Below, piece by piece: positions 12,368 through 24,192 of a stretch of 64,000 nt of DNA; within the stretch, counting starts at the first letter, position 1; each line of letters begins with the position of its first letter. Location: positions 8,992,501-9,056,500 of the forward strand of contig OX485808.1 of NCBI GenBank assembly GCA_950295325.1, written 5' to 3'. Under the pieces are notes generated by a model. It was not told the origin of the DNA. It saw only the letters and a program-made list of their open reading frames with translations, and ran no database searches. A program made the translations under genes and the position numbers. Source of the stretch: Polytrichum commune (lineage: Eukaryota; Streptophyta; Polytrichopsida; Polytrichales; Polytrichaceae).

Positions 12368-14084
12368 TCACCTCAGGTACAAAGAGCTGAACCACAGCGA
12401 GAACAACACAAACTCACTAACCACAACTGCAGGAGATCCAATACCAAGAACTGGAACTATGTCCACGCGTAGCCAAGACTCCACTAACCCGCCAACTAAT
12501 GCTCCCGCCACAAGCCCTCCAATTGTAATAAGAGATGCTTTTCCTGCACACAGGATACAGAGAAGCACCCATAAAACTCTTAAGTTACTCCTTTCCGTCA
12601 CAAATAACAACACACTGGAGGTGAAAAGGACAAGTATGAGGGGCACATGCACATCCTGCCATCTCATCCCATTTTTTACAAGCCAAGTGGAAGGTCAAAG
12701 ATAGGTTACAGGAAGATTCGAAATCCACATGATGCAACTGTAATTCACAAAACGGCTGCTGATTCAGCAATTCCTTGAGGTTTGTGCAGCTCACCTAATT
12801 TTATGTTTTGCTTCCGCAGGAAGTAGATTGACAACCCAAATCCAATAGCCAATATGGTACCAGGTATCTCCTGCCCAGTAAGCGATGCCTCACCCGGGGT
12901 TGACATCACCCCAGTGGCAAAAGCCCAAACTACTAAAGCTCCAAAAAGTCCTGATTGTACACCAAGCTCTGAACTCGACGGAGTCCCGATAGAAACAGGG
13001 GCAGTCTTCAGAGCCTTCTGAAGCCACGCTGGTCCTACTCCAGAAGATGCAGACTTAGCTTTTCGAACATCAGCATACTTGATACCACTGTCGACAACTT
13101 TTCCAGCTCGTCGTTGTGACAAGCTTTGCATTAGGAGCATATCATATGCTGCCTCCACCTGCAGCCATCAGAAGTTTAAAGATGTAGCGCTAAAACTTTT
13201 AGTAATTACTTAGTTTCAAGTTTTATACGAGGAATGGATAGTTGGTGACTCTCAAAAAAATTCTAATTTATATGAGCAATGGATCGTACCAACCTGGATA
13301 AGCTGTTCTTGATCACCGCCACTCCTGTCCACCATAACCTTTTTAGCTCTAAGTATTTCCTCAAAAGAGGCACCTTCTCCAACTCCAAGCAGCTTCAGTG
13401 CATTCTCCAGTGACATCTCTGATGGAAGTGGTTCATCTGCTGTCGAATCATTAGCCTTTGCAATTAAGCGCAAGTACCGTTTCGGGTGCTTGCTACCACC
13501 AGATGATTTCCAAAGCTTCTTTTCCGATGGGGCTAAGCTTGCAAAGTGCCTCCTCAGACGTAGATGTGATTTCTGAACAAGTAATGAACTATCTGCATGG
13601 CTACTGATACCCGAAAGGGAAGAAGACAAATTTGTCCCACAAGGTAGACCTTGACTTAAACGTAGTGATGATAATGCGTGACTTGGAGTTGCACAAGAAG
13701 TAGAATACAAGTTGGCTGTGAGTGATGAGAATGAAGACTGAGAGCATGAAAGGGCCTCCCTGCACAACGCTCCCGCCTGCACAGCCAAATGTCCTTAATC
13801 AAAACCAAGGATACTTCTGACGGCCTTAGCTGAACTTGGTATGTAGAAATAATAGAAATGTTGCATATTCAATTCCGGGTTTCAAACATGATCAAACTGA
13901 GCGATTGACCATCCTATTATGAACTCCAGTAACTATGATACATATAGAAAGACTCAACAGAGATACATAATTTCTTTACCAAACCTACAATTAGAGGACA
14001 AGGTTACCAGTGAATAGAGCAACTGACCTGCGGTTTAGAACATCGTGCAAGGGCTTGAGATTGCGAGCATGTGATTGTTGCCAT
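12368..14084 (-). CDS. CPP1: CPP1/CDF1-like chloroplast J-like membrane protein, 4 exons
   Basis: This matches the plant CHAPERONE-LIKE PROTEIN OF POR1 / cell growth defect factor family (DUF3353), a thylakoid/envelope protein that holds protochlorophyllide oxidoreductase in the plastid. Exons are 14084-14028, 13776-13294, 13158-12795 and 12543-12368, giving 359 aa; phases 0, 0 and 1 are all consistent. Residues 1 to about 100 are Ser-rich and low in acidic residues, as in a transit peptide. A J-like segment follows at about 141-197 (ENALKLLGVGEGASFEEILRAK, then VEAAYDMLLMQSLSQRR) and lacks the HPD signature, as expected for the family. Hydrophobic segments lie at about 248-267, 278-294, 304-322 and 336-355. 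It is longer than the roughly 260-aa Arabidopsis protein, mostly through the N-terminus. The start is the first ATG of an exon encoding MATITCSQSQALARC. Confidence 0.92.
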
Positions 14085-14329
14085 TCTCTCTATCCAACGC
14101 CTCAAGTCTGAAAGTTGCAGCAAATTAAACAATAAATTCCATGATATTAAAGCCCTCCAATGCACACTGACCCATCCTAATATTCACATAACCACCTAAC
14201 ATAGCTCCCATGCATCTTGAGTACCCGAAAAATGTTCAAACTCTGGCTCCAACAAATATCTACGAGTGACGGTTCCTTCTTAACCGAACGAGCTTATCCA
14301 AACCTTTTACATTCCGTAAAGAGGGTAAC

Positions 14330-14360
14330 TTCTCTTTATATACATCAAGTATATAAACCG
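14330..14360 (-). promoter_or_regulatory. Possible TATA box of the CPP1-like gene
   Basis: Read on the minus strand, TATATAAAG occurs at about 14344-14336, with TTTATATAC just before it. This is some 250 nt upstream of the CPP1 start codon, a plausible place for a plant TATA element with a 5' leader. Nothing else in the sequence fixes the transcription start. Confidence 0.3.
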
Positions 14361-15736
14361 ACTCCCTCTCTTGCTTCTCACCGACTCTACTTAAAATAAG
14401 TCTGACATTGCGTAGAATACTTCGAATATGAACGCAAAGCTGACACAAGTCAACGGCAAGAATATTCCTACGCTGCACAATCAAAAGCGAAACATATGAA
14501 GAGCCTCAGCGTCTCAAATTTTAATTTTAGGTTATTTGGTGAAAACAAAACCTCTCATATGACCAGATGACACAGAAACCTTATCAACTAATGTGACATA
14601 TCCTGCTTGAAAATGCATCGAATGCGACATGATGCAAACATAGCATGGACCAAATAAAAAAATTACGAACCAATTCAAAAAATTCAACAAAATCTCCCGG
14701 TTGCATTGCAAAGAGGGTAAACTAGAATACACCATTTCTTCGGCAGCAACAATCCCATCCCACATTTACCGATACGAATGGTGTACAGTCCTATCACACG
14801 CTTCGCAACTACACTTGGGCCTTCATACCAACTTGAAATTGGCAAGAGAAACGACCAACCTATGTCATATTTCCGCGCAAGCACGGTATCCAACTACCTC
14901 CCTCGAGTACACACTCACATTTGCAGACGGAAATCACAAATGAGTGACAAACTTATGACTATCTCATCACGACCGACATTGGCATGTCAATTCCATTTCC
15001 CGAATCGAGAAAACAACTTGCAATTGTATTACTCTCAAGCACAATTCTACATATGGAGGATGATGGCACGCCCTAAGCATGGATGAGACCAACATAAAGA
15101 CCACTTCAGAGGCTTCATTCAAACTAATTCTACAAACAACTAAACGCATTTCCAGCCAACTCTAAGCCAAAATACACATGCACCACACAATTCCAAGAAA
15201 CTTCAATCCCTCCAGAAGCTGCACAAATTTCACCAGAAGAGCCATCCAACAGCCATCCACTCGAAGAGAGACCGGAATGTCAAGGTCCATCATCAATGCC
15301 ACAGAACGGCCAGAGAATGTAATTTCCAAGCCACTCTATACTGAAAGAAAAATTTGCCAACAGCAACATCCGGGTTACAGTGTTTGGATGGATGTATGTT
15401 AAAGAGGTTGGAAAGTTGAATTAAGATACTTGAGGTATGGCGCCTTCGAGCGATAGTACAGGCACTGCGGCAGGCCCCCAGGGACGCTTCAATCCATGAA
15501 ATTGGGGGCGGAAAGTAAAATTATGTGGAAAATGGGTGCAACCTGGATCCAAGGTGTTGCGTGCACGCAGCGAGGGTTTGAGGGGATGGGAGGGCAAGCT
15601 ATGGCGTAGCTTCCAGCCCCGCCTCTGCGACGGAGGATGGACGGATGCACGAAAGGGGAGGCAGGCAGGCAGGCAGGCAGGCAGACCAAGGGGGGGTCTC
15701 TTGCTGAGGTGGTCGTATTCTATTGGATCTCTGGTG

Positions 15737-15890
15737 CTTGGATCCTACGTGGCGTGGTGCAATCACTGCTTGAGGTCTTGCTCTTGACACGTGAATTATG
15801 GTGGCGGGTGTATTATCCTACGTGGCTCTGACGTGGCTGTTCTGATGAGGGCTGAGTTTTGAGGGTTGAGAATTCAAAATCCTCAGAGGT
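15737..15890. promoter_or_regulatory. Cluster of ACGTGGC / CACGTG motifs, first copy
   Basis: ACGTGGC occurs at about 15747, 15820 and 15831 and ACACGTG at 15787, all within 90 bp. These match G-box/ABRE-type bZIP sites of plants. The segment is repeated at 16658-16815. It lies about 1.65 kb upstream of the CPP1 start. Whether it acts as an enhancer or is only a repeat is unknown. Confidence 0.35.
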
Positions 15891-16657
15891 GACCTCTGTA
15901 GACATTGCCGTAGTACCTTTACCATGTCGGCTAACTATAGACGAATACTATCATAATCTCTATTTGTCAATCCCGGATTTGAGGCAAAAATAAAATCTCC
16001 CATATTAATGGTTGAGATTTTCAAATACAAATTTCAAAAAAATGGTTTTCATTAAAAAGAAATAGTTTAATTAGTGCCGAAGTGGTAAATGTACCACAAT
16101 ATTCACTTAATTCATTAGCCTCTACAAATGACAAAACATTATAGTGACAGATTGGGAGAGGGGCTCTTGTATAGGTGGTTGGTTTTTATTCGGTTGCTAC
16201 ACTGATTATCCCATTCAGTTTGTGTGGTATTAAATCCTGAAACACGCAGTATTTTGCCAAATCTCAAAATTAGCGAGGGTTGAATTTTTTACTGGGTGAC
16301 ATTAAATTCATGAAAACATGCTCATTTATAATAACTTTCAAGAAAATTAGTGTGTATTTTAAGGTGTTTGTAGAGTCCATTTTTTTGGGGGGGGGGTGAG
16401 CTCAAAGATGTTTCTTCTTCTTCTTCTTCTTCTTCTTCTTCTCAATCGGCGCCACTCAAACTTGAATCATCTCCTAACATTGAGAAATTGAAGAGAACTT
16501 GTATTGAGAGTTTCAGACACTTTGACATTTTGGACTCACAAAACCCTACATTTTCTTGTGGATCTAATTTCATAACGTAACAAAAATTATGCATCACCTT
16601 CACTAATTTCCCACACGCACTATTAGCCAACCCTCACTAAATGGGATAAACAATGTT

Positions 16658-16815
16658 GTGCTTGGACCCTACGTGGCATGGTAAATTTTGTTTGAGGTTT
16701 AGCTCTTGACGCATGAATATGATAGCGGGATGTATTATTCGACGTGGCTAACATGGTTGTTATGAGGAGGGTTGAGAATGTTGAGTTTTTGAGGGTTGAG
16801 AATTCAAATCCTCAT
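16658..16815. repeat. Second copy of the ACGTGGC segment
   Basis: 'CTTGGACCCTACGTGGCATG', 'GCTCTTGACGCATGAAT' and 'TTTGAGGGTTGAGAATTC' follow the same order as at 15737-15890. Two ACGTGGC motifs survive (16671, 16742), and the CACGTG became GACGCATG. Confidence 0.6.
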
Positions 16816-16879
16816 AACAACCCTATTTGGACACTATTGAAGCTTGAATCACTAGCCTTTACGTACAATGCCAAAAGGA

Positions 16880-17115
16880 TAATTGAAGAACAAGGGTTCC
16901 GCATCAAGACAAAAGTGAAGTATTCCCCATCCACATGGCTCGAGTGAAAACTTGTGATTCACACTACATAGCTATGTAGAGGAAAATAGGAGTCCTCTCG
17001 AAGGAGGTTGCTTTCTCATATTTGTGCACACAACCGCCTTCCATTGCTCAAGCACACATTGAGTGTTGCATTGATTGACTTACTTGGCAGCCATCTTCTA
17101 TTTTCAAGCATGTAA
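16880..17115 (+). repeat. Dispersed repeat, copy 3 of 3 (partial)
   Basis: It contains 'CCGCATCAAGACAAAAGTGA', 'GAAAACTTGTGATTCACAC', 'GAAGGAGGTTGCTTTCTC' and 'CACACAACCGCCTTCCATTG', in the same order as the other copies. It ends near 'TATTTTCAAGCATG'. Confidence 0.5.
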
Positions 17116-18887
17116 TTTGTATGTGTTTCTATTTTAATTCACTTAATTCATCCATTGATTTATCTTAAATTAGTAAATGATGCGGTTTGTACTATATGAT
17201 GATTATGGTAACCATTGTGGGCATGTGTATAGTGTGACTTACCCCTCGCATCCTTGTTGTGGGCCCATAATATACATCATTATGCATCAATATAGTGTGC
17301 AGTGTAGTGCTAGTTATGTTTGAATCTTCAACTGCTCACCATGTTCTCATTCTTTCACTTTTAGTTGTGGGTAAGGTATCAATTGACATCATTTGTGACT
17401 ATGAATCCGAATAGCATACACTCACTTTTTTCAAGTCCAAAATTTAAGAGAGCAAACATCAAAATTTGACATCAATGTGTTTCTTCAAGGTATGTGCAAC
17501 CAATTTTTGAATGGTACAACCAAATGGCTAAGCGTTACAAGGTGGTCTTGGTGCCTTTGGAGATAGTATAAGAAGCTACACAAGACAAATTGTTTGTTTG
17601 AGGAAAACAAGCAAGTTTGAAGGAGATTTCATCATTTTGTTTCTTGGATCTATGATGTTATAAAGTGTTGGTTGGTAAATAACGTGCACTCACAACATTA
17701 TCTCCAATATATTTTAGTGTGCATTCCTCATGATCAATGTGGACCACAATATATAATCCATAATTGGTGTAGTTGTCCCAACTTGAAAAACTTCAACTTT
17801 ATGATTGTTAGATCTTCTCAAACTTTGTTGTAATGGGGAGGACACTAAGTGTTGTAATATATGTGCTCTAATATGTGCTTAAATGGCCTTGATTTACACA
17901 GCGAACAACCAAAATGATTCAAAATTCCTCATGATCATATATAGCCTTTGGTCCTGAGCCGTGACAAAGAGAAATCCATGTCACTTTCTAGGAGCCTTGG
18001 TGATGGGACATAATATAAAATCGACAGACAACTTCCTTATTTGTTGAGACAACATGTTTGAAATGGTCTCACATGAAAAACTCTAGGTGCACATGGAAAT
18101 CATCCATGTCATGACATGTAAGAGTCCATGTTACTTTCTCATATGTATTATGACATGATCATGAATCTAGTGTGAAGCAAAGTGGGACCACCACTCACTT
18201 CCAATGAATCAAAATTTAGAGAGTGGTAATCACAATTGGTCACGACCCTTGGTCACTAGTGTAAATAAACCCTAAATACGACAATTATTTATTCACCAAA
18301 TGTTTGTGACATTTGGAGCATTTTTTGTCCAACCATCACACTTCATTTATAATTACAAAATTTGTGAATTCTCCTCAAATGTGACAAGGTCAACAAACAT
18401 TTCCAAAGGCTATTCTTGTTGTTGCCCCTACATGTTTATCCTAGAAACTTAATCTTGGCAATTCTACTATTGTAGCTCTCTAGTAGCTTGGGCAAAACAT
18501 AATTATTTCTAAAGGTGCCTAAACATAATTATGGGAAATTAATTTCGTTGAGTGTCCAAAAAAAGAAAAGAAATAACATTCAAAGAGTGCACACAATCAC
18601 AATAATTTCAATGACATAGTCTCTCACAAAAACCACTCCGTATAACTCTCACACAAAGCAAAACCCTGACATACAAGTAAAAGTCTAACTTCATGGTAAG
18701 GAATGTTGCTTAAGGGAAGTATTCTGGTTGATCGTAGTCGCCATAGATGAAATTAGGAAAACCATCCATGAAGATAGGAATGAATTGGATGAACATATAT
18801 TTTAAATTATTTTAAAAAAAATTCCCGATTTAAAAATATTATTTTATGGGTTGCCTAACTTACTTTTGCACTTTGATTAATTATTAG
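17116..18887. other. Non-genic, AT-rich
   Basis: I see no coding stretch, inverted repeats or arrays that stand out. Short 'TAGTG' motifs are scattered through it. Confidence 0.4.
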
Positions 18888-18935
18888 GCAGGAAGGTGCC
18901 CGAGCTGCTAGAAAGCTACGGCATTACAGTTTTAG
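18888..18935 (+). other. Isolated candidate 48-nt exon
   Basis: The stretch is preceded by a T-rich tract ending TTATTAG and followed by GTGAGTCC, a strong donor. It is locally GC-richer than its flanks and open in two frames (for example RKVPELLESYGITVL with a split codon on each side). No partner exon is recognisable within several kb. Confidence 0.25.
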
Positions 18936-19559
18936 GTGAGTCCTTTACTCTTCAAAAAGAAAGGTGGAGGCAACAATAGCATGTGGCATGCCACTTCAAC
19001 GCAATAGATCGTTTCATTCTTCAATTGATGAATGCCCTAGTGGGAATTTATGCGGACTACATCTTAAAAACATTATTGCATATAATCTTTGGGTATGAGC
19101 ACCTATGGCAAGCATTGATATAGAACGTTATAAAATTGTGTAGGAACTTTGCACACTCATTGAATAATGCAAATCGAAAGTGTTGCTCATCGCTCATTGC
19201 TCATACGTTTGCAATAAATTTTTGTGACCGGGAGGCTAACATAGTGTGGTAGAAATAACAAGAGATGTCCATGATATAGGTGTACCTCACCTTACAACAA
19301 TAAGTAATCTAAATTCTTAAAGAATTCTTACTCAACCATTCAAACTTGCTCTTTTTTCCCCTAATAGCAAATGGACATGCTAACAACTTCATCATTGAAG
19401 CGAGCCCAAAATCTGTTCAGAAGAATGCCATAGAGTAATGGAATTCTAACACTTTTGTTCGATGGAAATCCCATTGTGTGATTGTCGGAGAAGAGAACAC
19501 GTGGGATTGCAGGAGTATTGTGATTGCAACCCTAACTAACTTATCCTCCAGAATACACC

Positions 19560-19860
19560 AAAACGATTTCCAATTCGGAGCTACGATCGACATTTCCTTC
19601 TCCTTCCATGCATCGCTGTTGCCGCCTTTGATTTTATGTTAGATCTATGAATTTGCAGCCCAAACTGGAGGAGTGTGTTTCAATGATGTTGAAGAGCTCT
19701 TGACACACCTCCCAGTTTGTGGAGGGCATGTCATTGCGATCCCCGCAAAGTAGTCGTGCACGGAAAAATTGAACTTTGCATTTGAGGGTCAGAGGATCTT
19801 CTTGATCTGCAGATGATTCTCTCGTAAACATCATCCATGGCAGGTTTACTCACCTCACTC
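19560..19860 (-). pseudogene. Decayed tandem copy of the neighbouring CpG-rich gene
   Basis: This stretch aligns with the 3' half of the gene at 19963-20547. GTTGAAGAGCTCTTG is kept at both places, and the following codons read WEVCQELFNII here against RELWQELFNIV there. The block encoding KEILSPSNAKLN has become a frame-shifted, AT-richer version. Many differences are CG to TG or CA (for example cggttcgtgg against agtttgtgg), the pattern of methylated-CpG decay. The copy is in the same orientation, about 370 bp away, and lacks the coiled-coil part. Confidence 0.65.
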
Positions 19861-19962
19861 GCGGAACCCCAATCCTCTTGAAAGAACCCTAATTTGGATG
19901 ACTACTAAAGTGGTTACGAAATCACGCCCTTTGATTTGGACCGGATCACCTAGGTGATGCTC

Positions 19963-20547
19963 TCATCTTGGAGTTGGTGTCGTCGTCGTCGTCGACGTCT
20001 TCTTCTCCCTGCGTCGCTCTCGCCACCTTTGTTTCATCCTGGACCTATGATCATGCGGTTCAACGGGAGGGGTGTAATTCACGATGTTGAAGAGCTCTTG
20101 CCACAGCTCCCGGTTCGTGGGAGACATGTCGTTGATGAGCGCCTCATGTTTCCCGCGGAAGTAGCCGTGGACCCAGGCGTTGAGCTTCGCGTTCGAGGGG
20201 GACAGAATCTCCTTGATCTGGGGCCACTGCTTGATGGGCACGTCGGCGGTCATGAGTTGTTGGCGAGTGAGCAACTCGAGCGCCTCGGACCAGGAGTGAC
20301 CCCCCTTCACGTTCGGGAGGGGGAGGTTGTTGGCCTCGAAGATCTTTGCGCGTGCGTCTTTGACGAGCTCGCACATGATGATTCGGTTCTGCTTCTCGCG
20401 CTCGAGCTCGGCCGTGTTCTCGAGCTCCTGCACGCGGCGCTCGAGCTTCTCGCACTGCTCCAACAACTTCAGGATGTTCGCGTTCACCTGGACGTCGAGC
20501 AGCTCTTCGTCCGAGCTCATCGTGGAGTCGACTCCGAGTGGCTCCAT
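19963..20547 (-). CDS. Hypothetical coiled-coil protein, CpG-rich single exon
   Basis: This is a 194-aa open reading frame on the minus strand (start 20547) whose GC and CpG content is far above the surrounding AT-rich DNA. I do not recognise the family. Residues about 22-60 form a probable coiled coil (EQCEKLERRVQELENTAELE). A middle region contains HSWSEALELLTRQQL, then PIKQWPQIKEIL and MSPTNRELWQELFNIV, with several conserved-looking Trp residues. The C-terminus is highly basic (RSRMKQRWRERRREKK) and ends in a run of Thr. The frame extends upstream without a stop to 20682, but that part looks non-coding. A second ATG lies 9 codons in (20520). A decayed duplicate of the 3' part lies just downstream at 19560-19850, which supports this frame being a real gene. 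It could be a lineage-specific or domesticated gene. Confidence 0.6.
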   Translation of the reverse strand: MEPLGVDSTMSSDEELLDVQVNANILKLLEQCEKLERRVQELENTAELEREKQNRIIMCELVKDARAKIFEANNLPLPNVKGGHSWSEALELLTRQQLMTADVPIKQWPQIKEILSPSNAKLNAWVHGYFRGKHEALINDMSPTNRELWQELFNIVNYTPPVEPHDHRSRMKQRWRERRREKKTSTTTTTPTPR

Positions 20548-20699
20548 GTTATAGCCGCTACATCGCACGTGACCATATGGCAAACGAGCGTCACTTGATG
20601 CAACATGACCTCTTCGCAGCCTAGAAATGCATCGCTTTGCAACTTGCAAGTTCAAGAATAATAGAACCACACTCAACAACAACCAGTTTGTTTTCAGGT

Positions 20700-23169
20700 G
20701 AACATTGAAGAGTCAACTGAGAACTCAGCAATTCGAGGAATTGGAAAATTTGGGAAGTCAACACAAAGAAAAAATTGTGCAATCAAAGATTATAATCTCA
20801 AGTTGATAAACATCCACCCTAAAAACATCAAAGTTGTGCGTAACCCATATAATATTGCAAAGGCATTACCCCTATCTCGAAGACGCCATAGCATTCTCTT
20901 CTCTTTCTAGGTATTCACACTCCAAGAACAAATCTTCAAGAATCGGGGTCCTCGTTCTTAGAAATGTAAAATTCGCAAATTTCAGAGAATACTTCTTATT
21001 AGTCATCACACCACTTCTGAGCTTACCACAGACTCTCACATCAAGCTTTAAATGACACAATATGACTTATGATGGCTTGCATCAAAACGCCTGTGATTCA
21101 CCGTCCCACAGAACACTCTCGTTTACTTAATATCGTTACAGGATTGCGAAAGAATCTCGAGTTGAGATGAAGAGACATGTGTTCGAGCAGAGATTTGAAA
21201 GGGGTGGGAGGATGAACACGGAATTGTTCCTAAAGCGCAAAGGCCAAAGAATTGATTCCAATTCAGCAATGGCAATCCTATGCAAAGAATGTGACATCGA
21301 ATTCATCGGCAATTTGGGTTCAATGGGTTTACATATTTTTGCCAGGAGAAACCACGGGTGTTTCTGCTGGTGTGTTGGCCATAGATTACTTGACGTATGC
21401 GACTTGAAGGAGTTTTGTGGTTTGAATTGCAGACTTGAAGCTTGGATTCCCCGATTCTGATCCCATCTCCATCGCTATGACTTCAAAAAAAGAGGAAACA
21501 TCGATCTATTGTGAAAGGCCGGATTGCATGGAAGAATCTTTGGCTCTTGATGCCGATTCGTATCTTATAACCTAGCTCGTAAATAGCATTCATGTTTCTT
21601 GTGGATACCAAAGTGACGTCAATCTCAATTTCATCTCAATCCCTAGGCAATTTTTCTCCGCCGGCTTTTTTCAATATTGGTTGATTATCTTAATGCCATT
21701 GAAGATACGGGTTCGAACGCACCCTCGATGCATTGCATGGGTGTTCTTGGTTGTGTAATAACTTGATTATCGAATGTTACATATGAATCTTGTTTTTCTT
21801 TTTTTTCTTGACATGAGATAATTGTTTTCATCATAATAAAGTTCAAAACCAATCAAACAGAAGAATAATATGATTTTAAGGCTCGGTGAGATTAATAAGA
21901 ATTTGTGTACATAAATTGTGCATTCAACCCTTTCGTTTTTGAAAAAGGTTAACCCTAAATGCACCAAAGGAAATATGTGTCCATGAAGGTCGAAAGGAGA
22001 GGGTTTCAGAGGTCTTAATGGACTCAAATTGTTGGAAATGTTTTTACAAAAGTTGTGAGCAACTGTAAGACATCGTCACACACCATCTCCACGCATCTTC
22101 ACATGACTTGGGAATAATACAAAGGGTTGAGATTGTCTCAAATTTTGAAGGGAGCACCAAAACATCAGCTCACCCCAAACCACCTCGACTTCAAGGGGTG
22201 GTTTTTAATGTTAAAATTTGTGTAAATGGTCTACAATTTCGCATGGAACTCTATAAATATCTCAAAAGACATCTATTATATACATTTTTGAACAAACACC
22301 CAAAACCTTTGAGTTTTCATTTTGAGAAGATGTTAGCATTATAAGAAGCAAAACAAAATCCCATCAAAGTGAAAATGGAATGAAACTATTTTAAGGAAAA
22401 AATTATAGATTTTTTTATTTTTTTTGAAAAATAACATGGAAAAAATTCGCTTTAAATACGGGATTGCCAAATCTTAAAACAAACATTATAATAATTGGTC
22501 GACTATAAACAACCAAAGTGGTAAAGGTACTACAATATTCCAATTAATGTGTGTTGCTATTCAGAGTTACACAATGCAATAATGTCTCACTCAAGAGTTT
22601 AATTTTTACTAACATAAGTTCAAATAAGTTGTTTGGACATTATTAAATATAAATGACTTTGCTTGGTAAAAATATCACATTTTTCATTAGAGTAGAGGCG
22701 TCCATATCCGAACACTTAAGAGATTTTGCGCCTGATATGGAAAAGTATAAAGCAATGGAAATTTTCTCCATGTCGAAAGATAGAAATTAGGAAGACTGCA
22801 AGATTTTTGGCAGTTTTATTTCTTGAATTAAAATTACTATGAATTTTTGAAGCTAAAAAGTTGGTCCAAACATTTCACCAATGTCTAGAGTCTGCCATAA
22901 CCGCTCATTTCTTCAGACTCACTTTATCACTAAAAACCAAGACATGTGTCATGACACCAACCTGATACAAATTCAAACCCAACCTGATCAAAATACAGTC
23001 CCAACCTGGTTGAAATTGTGGTACCCTACAAATTGCCCATGGGTCTTGGTCGGGAATAGACGTCTCTACTATGCTCCGAATAGTAACCCAGACTAATTGG
23101 GGTGATCACACCGGCCAGTTCAGGGTTTCCATCGTGGATGAATTGAGCAGATGCGATTAAAGAAATTCC
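20700..23169. other. Non-genic, AT-rich
   Basis: It contains short open frames only. The block at about 22490-22550 (GTGGTAAAGGTACTACAATA) resembles one at about 16081-16110 (GTGGTAAATGTACCACAATA), so an old dispersed repeat is likely. Confidence 0.4.
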
Positions 23170-23330
23170 CTCTGCAAGCGAACAGATTTCATCCCCCCCA
23201 CGAACGAATCGACGGCGGAGAAACGATCGGAGCATCGAGCGGCATCGAACGGCGCACTAGGGCTGAGCGATGACGCTCAAGTAGGCCGCCGCCTGCCGCT
23301 TCTTCTCATCTTTCATCATTCTTCCCACTC
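23170..23330. promoter_or_regulatory. CpG-rich patch
   Basis: The segment is rich in CG (ACGAACGAATCGACGGCGGA and more), followed by C/T-rich leader-like DNA. It resembles the 5' end of an expressed plant gene. A plus-strand ATG at 23269 is stopped after four codons, and no downstream exons could be recognised. It may be the remains of a promoter. Confidence 0.3.
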
Positions 23331-23727
23331 TGCCGTGCCTGTCCTTCAAATCTCTCTCTCAAATTTTTAGTGCTAGTTCAAAGATCTCTGGTCTAGTTTC
23401 TCATAGGCACACATTGATCCTCAGTGTTTGCAAATCACCTCTGCAAATCTAACAGCCCTCTTGTGAAGGAATGCTGGATTTCACATCGATCTATCTCTTG
23501 CAACGGTCCTACTGAAACTTAACCTTTTCTCTATCTTGACGAGTCTACCTTTGCTGTGATTGCAGTGGTACTTTTGGATGGGGGATTAGGGAGCTTCGGA
23601 GTTGTGGTTCTAATAGTTGCAATGGAGATAGTTGGTATCCTTTTTAGACCAGAGGTCCTGTTACCGATCTTGGGGTATTTGATTTGTGGTTGGTAGGTTG
23701 TAATGTAGGTGGTTTATTTTGTCAGAG

Positions 23728-24192
23728 CTAAGGTTGGTTTTTCTTTGATACGCTCACATCGAAGGCTCGTTGGACGTTTAGATGTCTGGAGAGTTCATCA
23801 CGTGTGCCAAAGTGACTTTCTGTCAATAGCGGCGCGAACTTATGTTTCCGAGCTCTGCATACCGCACTAGCTTCGAAATGCCCCTTTTGATAACATCTTT
23901 TCCTATTAAGTGTTACATTCGTTACTCTCGCACATTGATGCTCTGCCTGTTCCAGGTTGCTGAGTTTTACAATATTGGATTTAATGTTGGCTGGAGCTTT
24001 CTGTAAGGGTGAGGTGTATCCTATCTGGTCTGGTCTGCACACATCGAAGGCTCGTTGGGAGCCTTGATGGCCAAGGAGTTCATCACGTGTGCCAAAGTGG
24101 CTTTTGTCAGGAGTGGTGATAGTTTTTGATTTCTGAGCCTTGCATATTGCACTAGCTTTGAAATGCCCTTTTTGACTACATGTTTTCTTCAA
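23728..24192 (-). other. Open frame of two tandem units with KGHF..C motif
   Basis: The frame is open for 154 codons and contains an internal duplication with a spacing of about 284 bp. CSQKGHFKASAICKAQK and SHFGTRDELLGHQGSQRAFD in the first unit recur as CYQKGHFEASAVCRARK and SHFGTRDELSRHLNVQRAFD in the second. The C..KGHF..C part recalls the second half of a retroviral-type CCHC knuckle, but the first Cys pair is lacking. It may be a relic of a Gag domain, or a non-coding duplication that stayed open. Confidence 0.35.

Noticed and set aside
15536-15831. Overlapping frames on both strands around the GGCA microsatellite
   Set aside because: They arise from the (GGCA)n repeat, which is open in several frames.
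21700-21725. GGGTTCGAACGC, a B-box-like string
   Set aside because: No matching A-box, acceptor stem or anticodon arm at the required spacing, so no tRNA is called.
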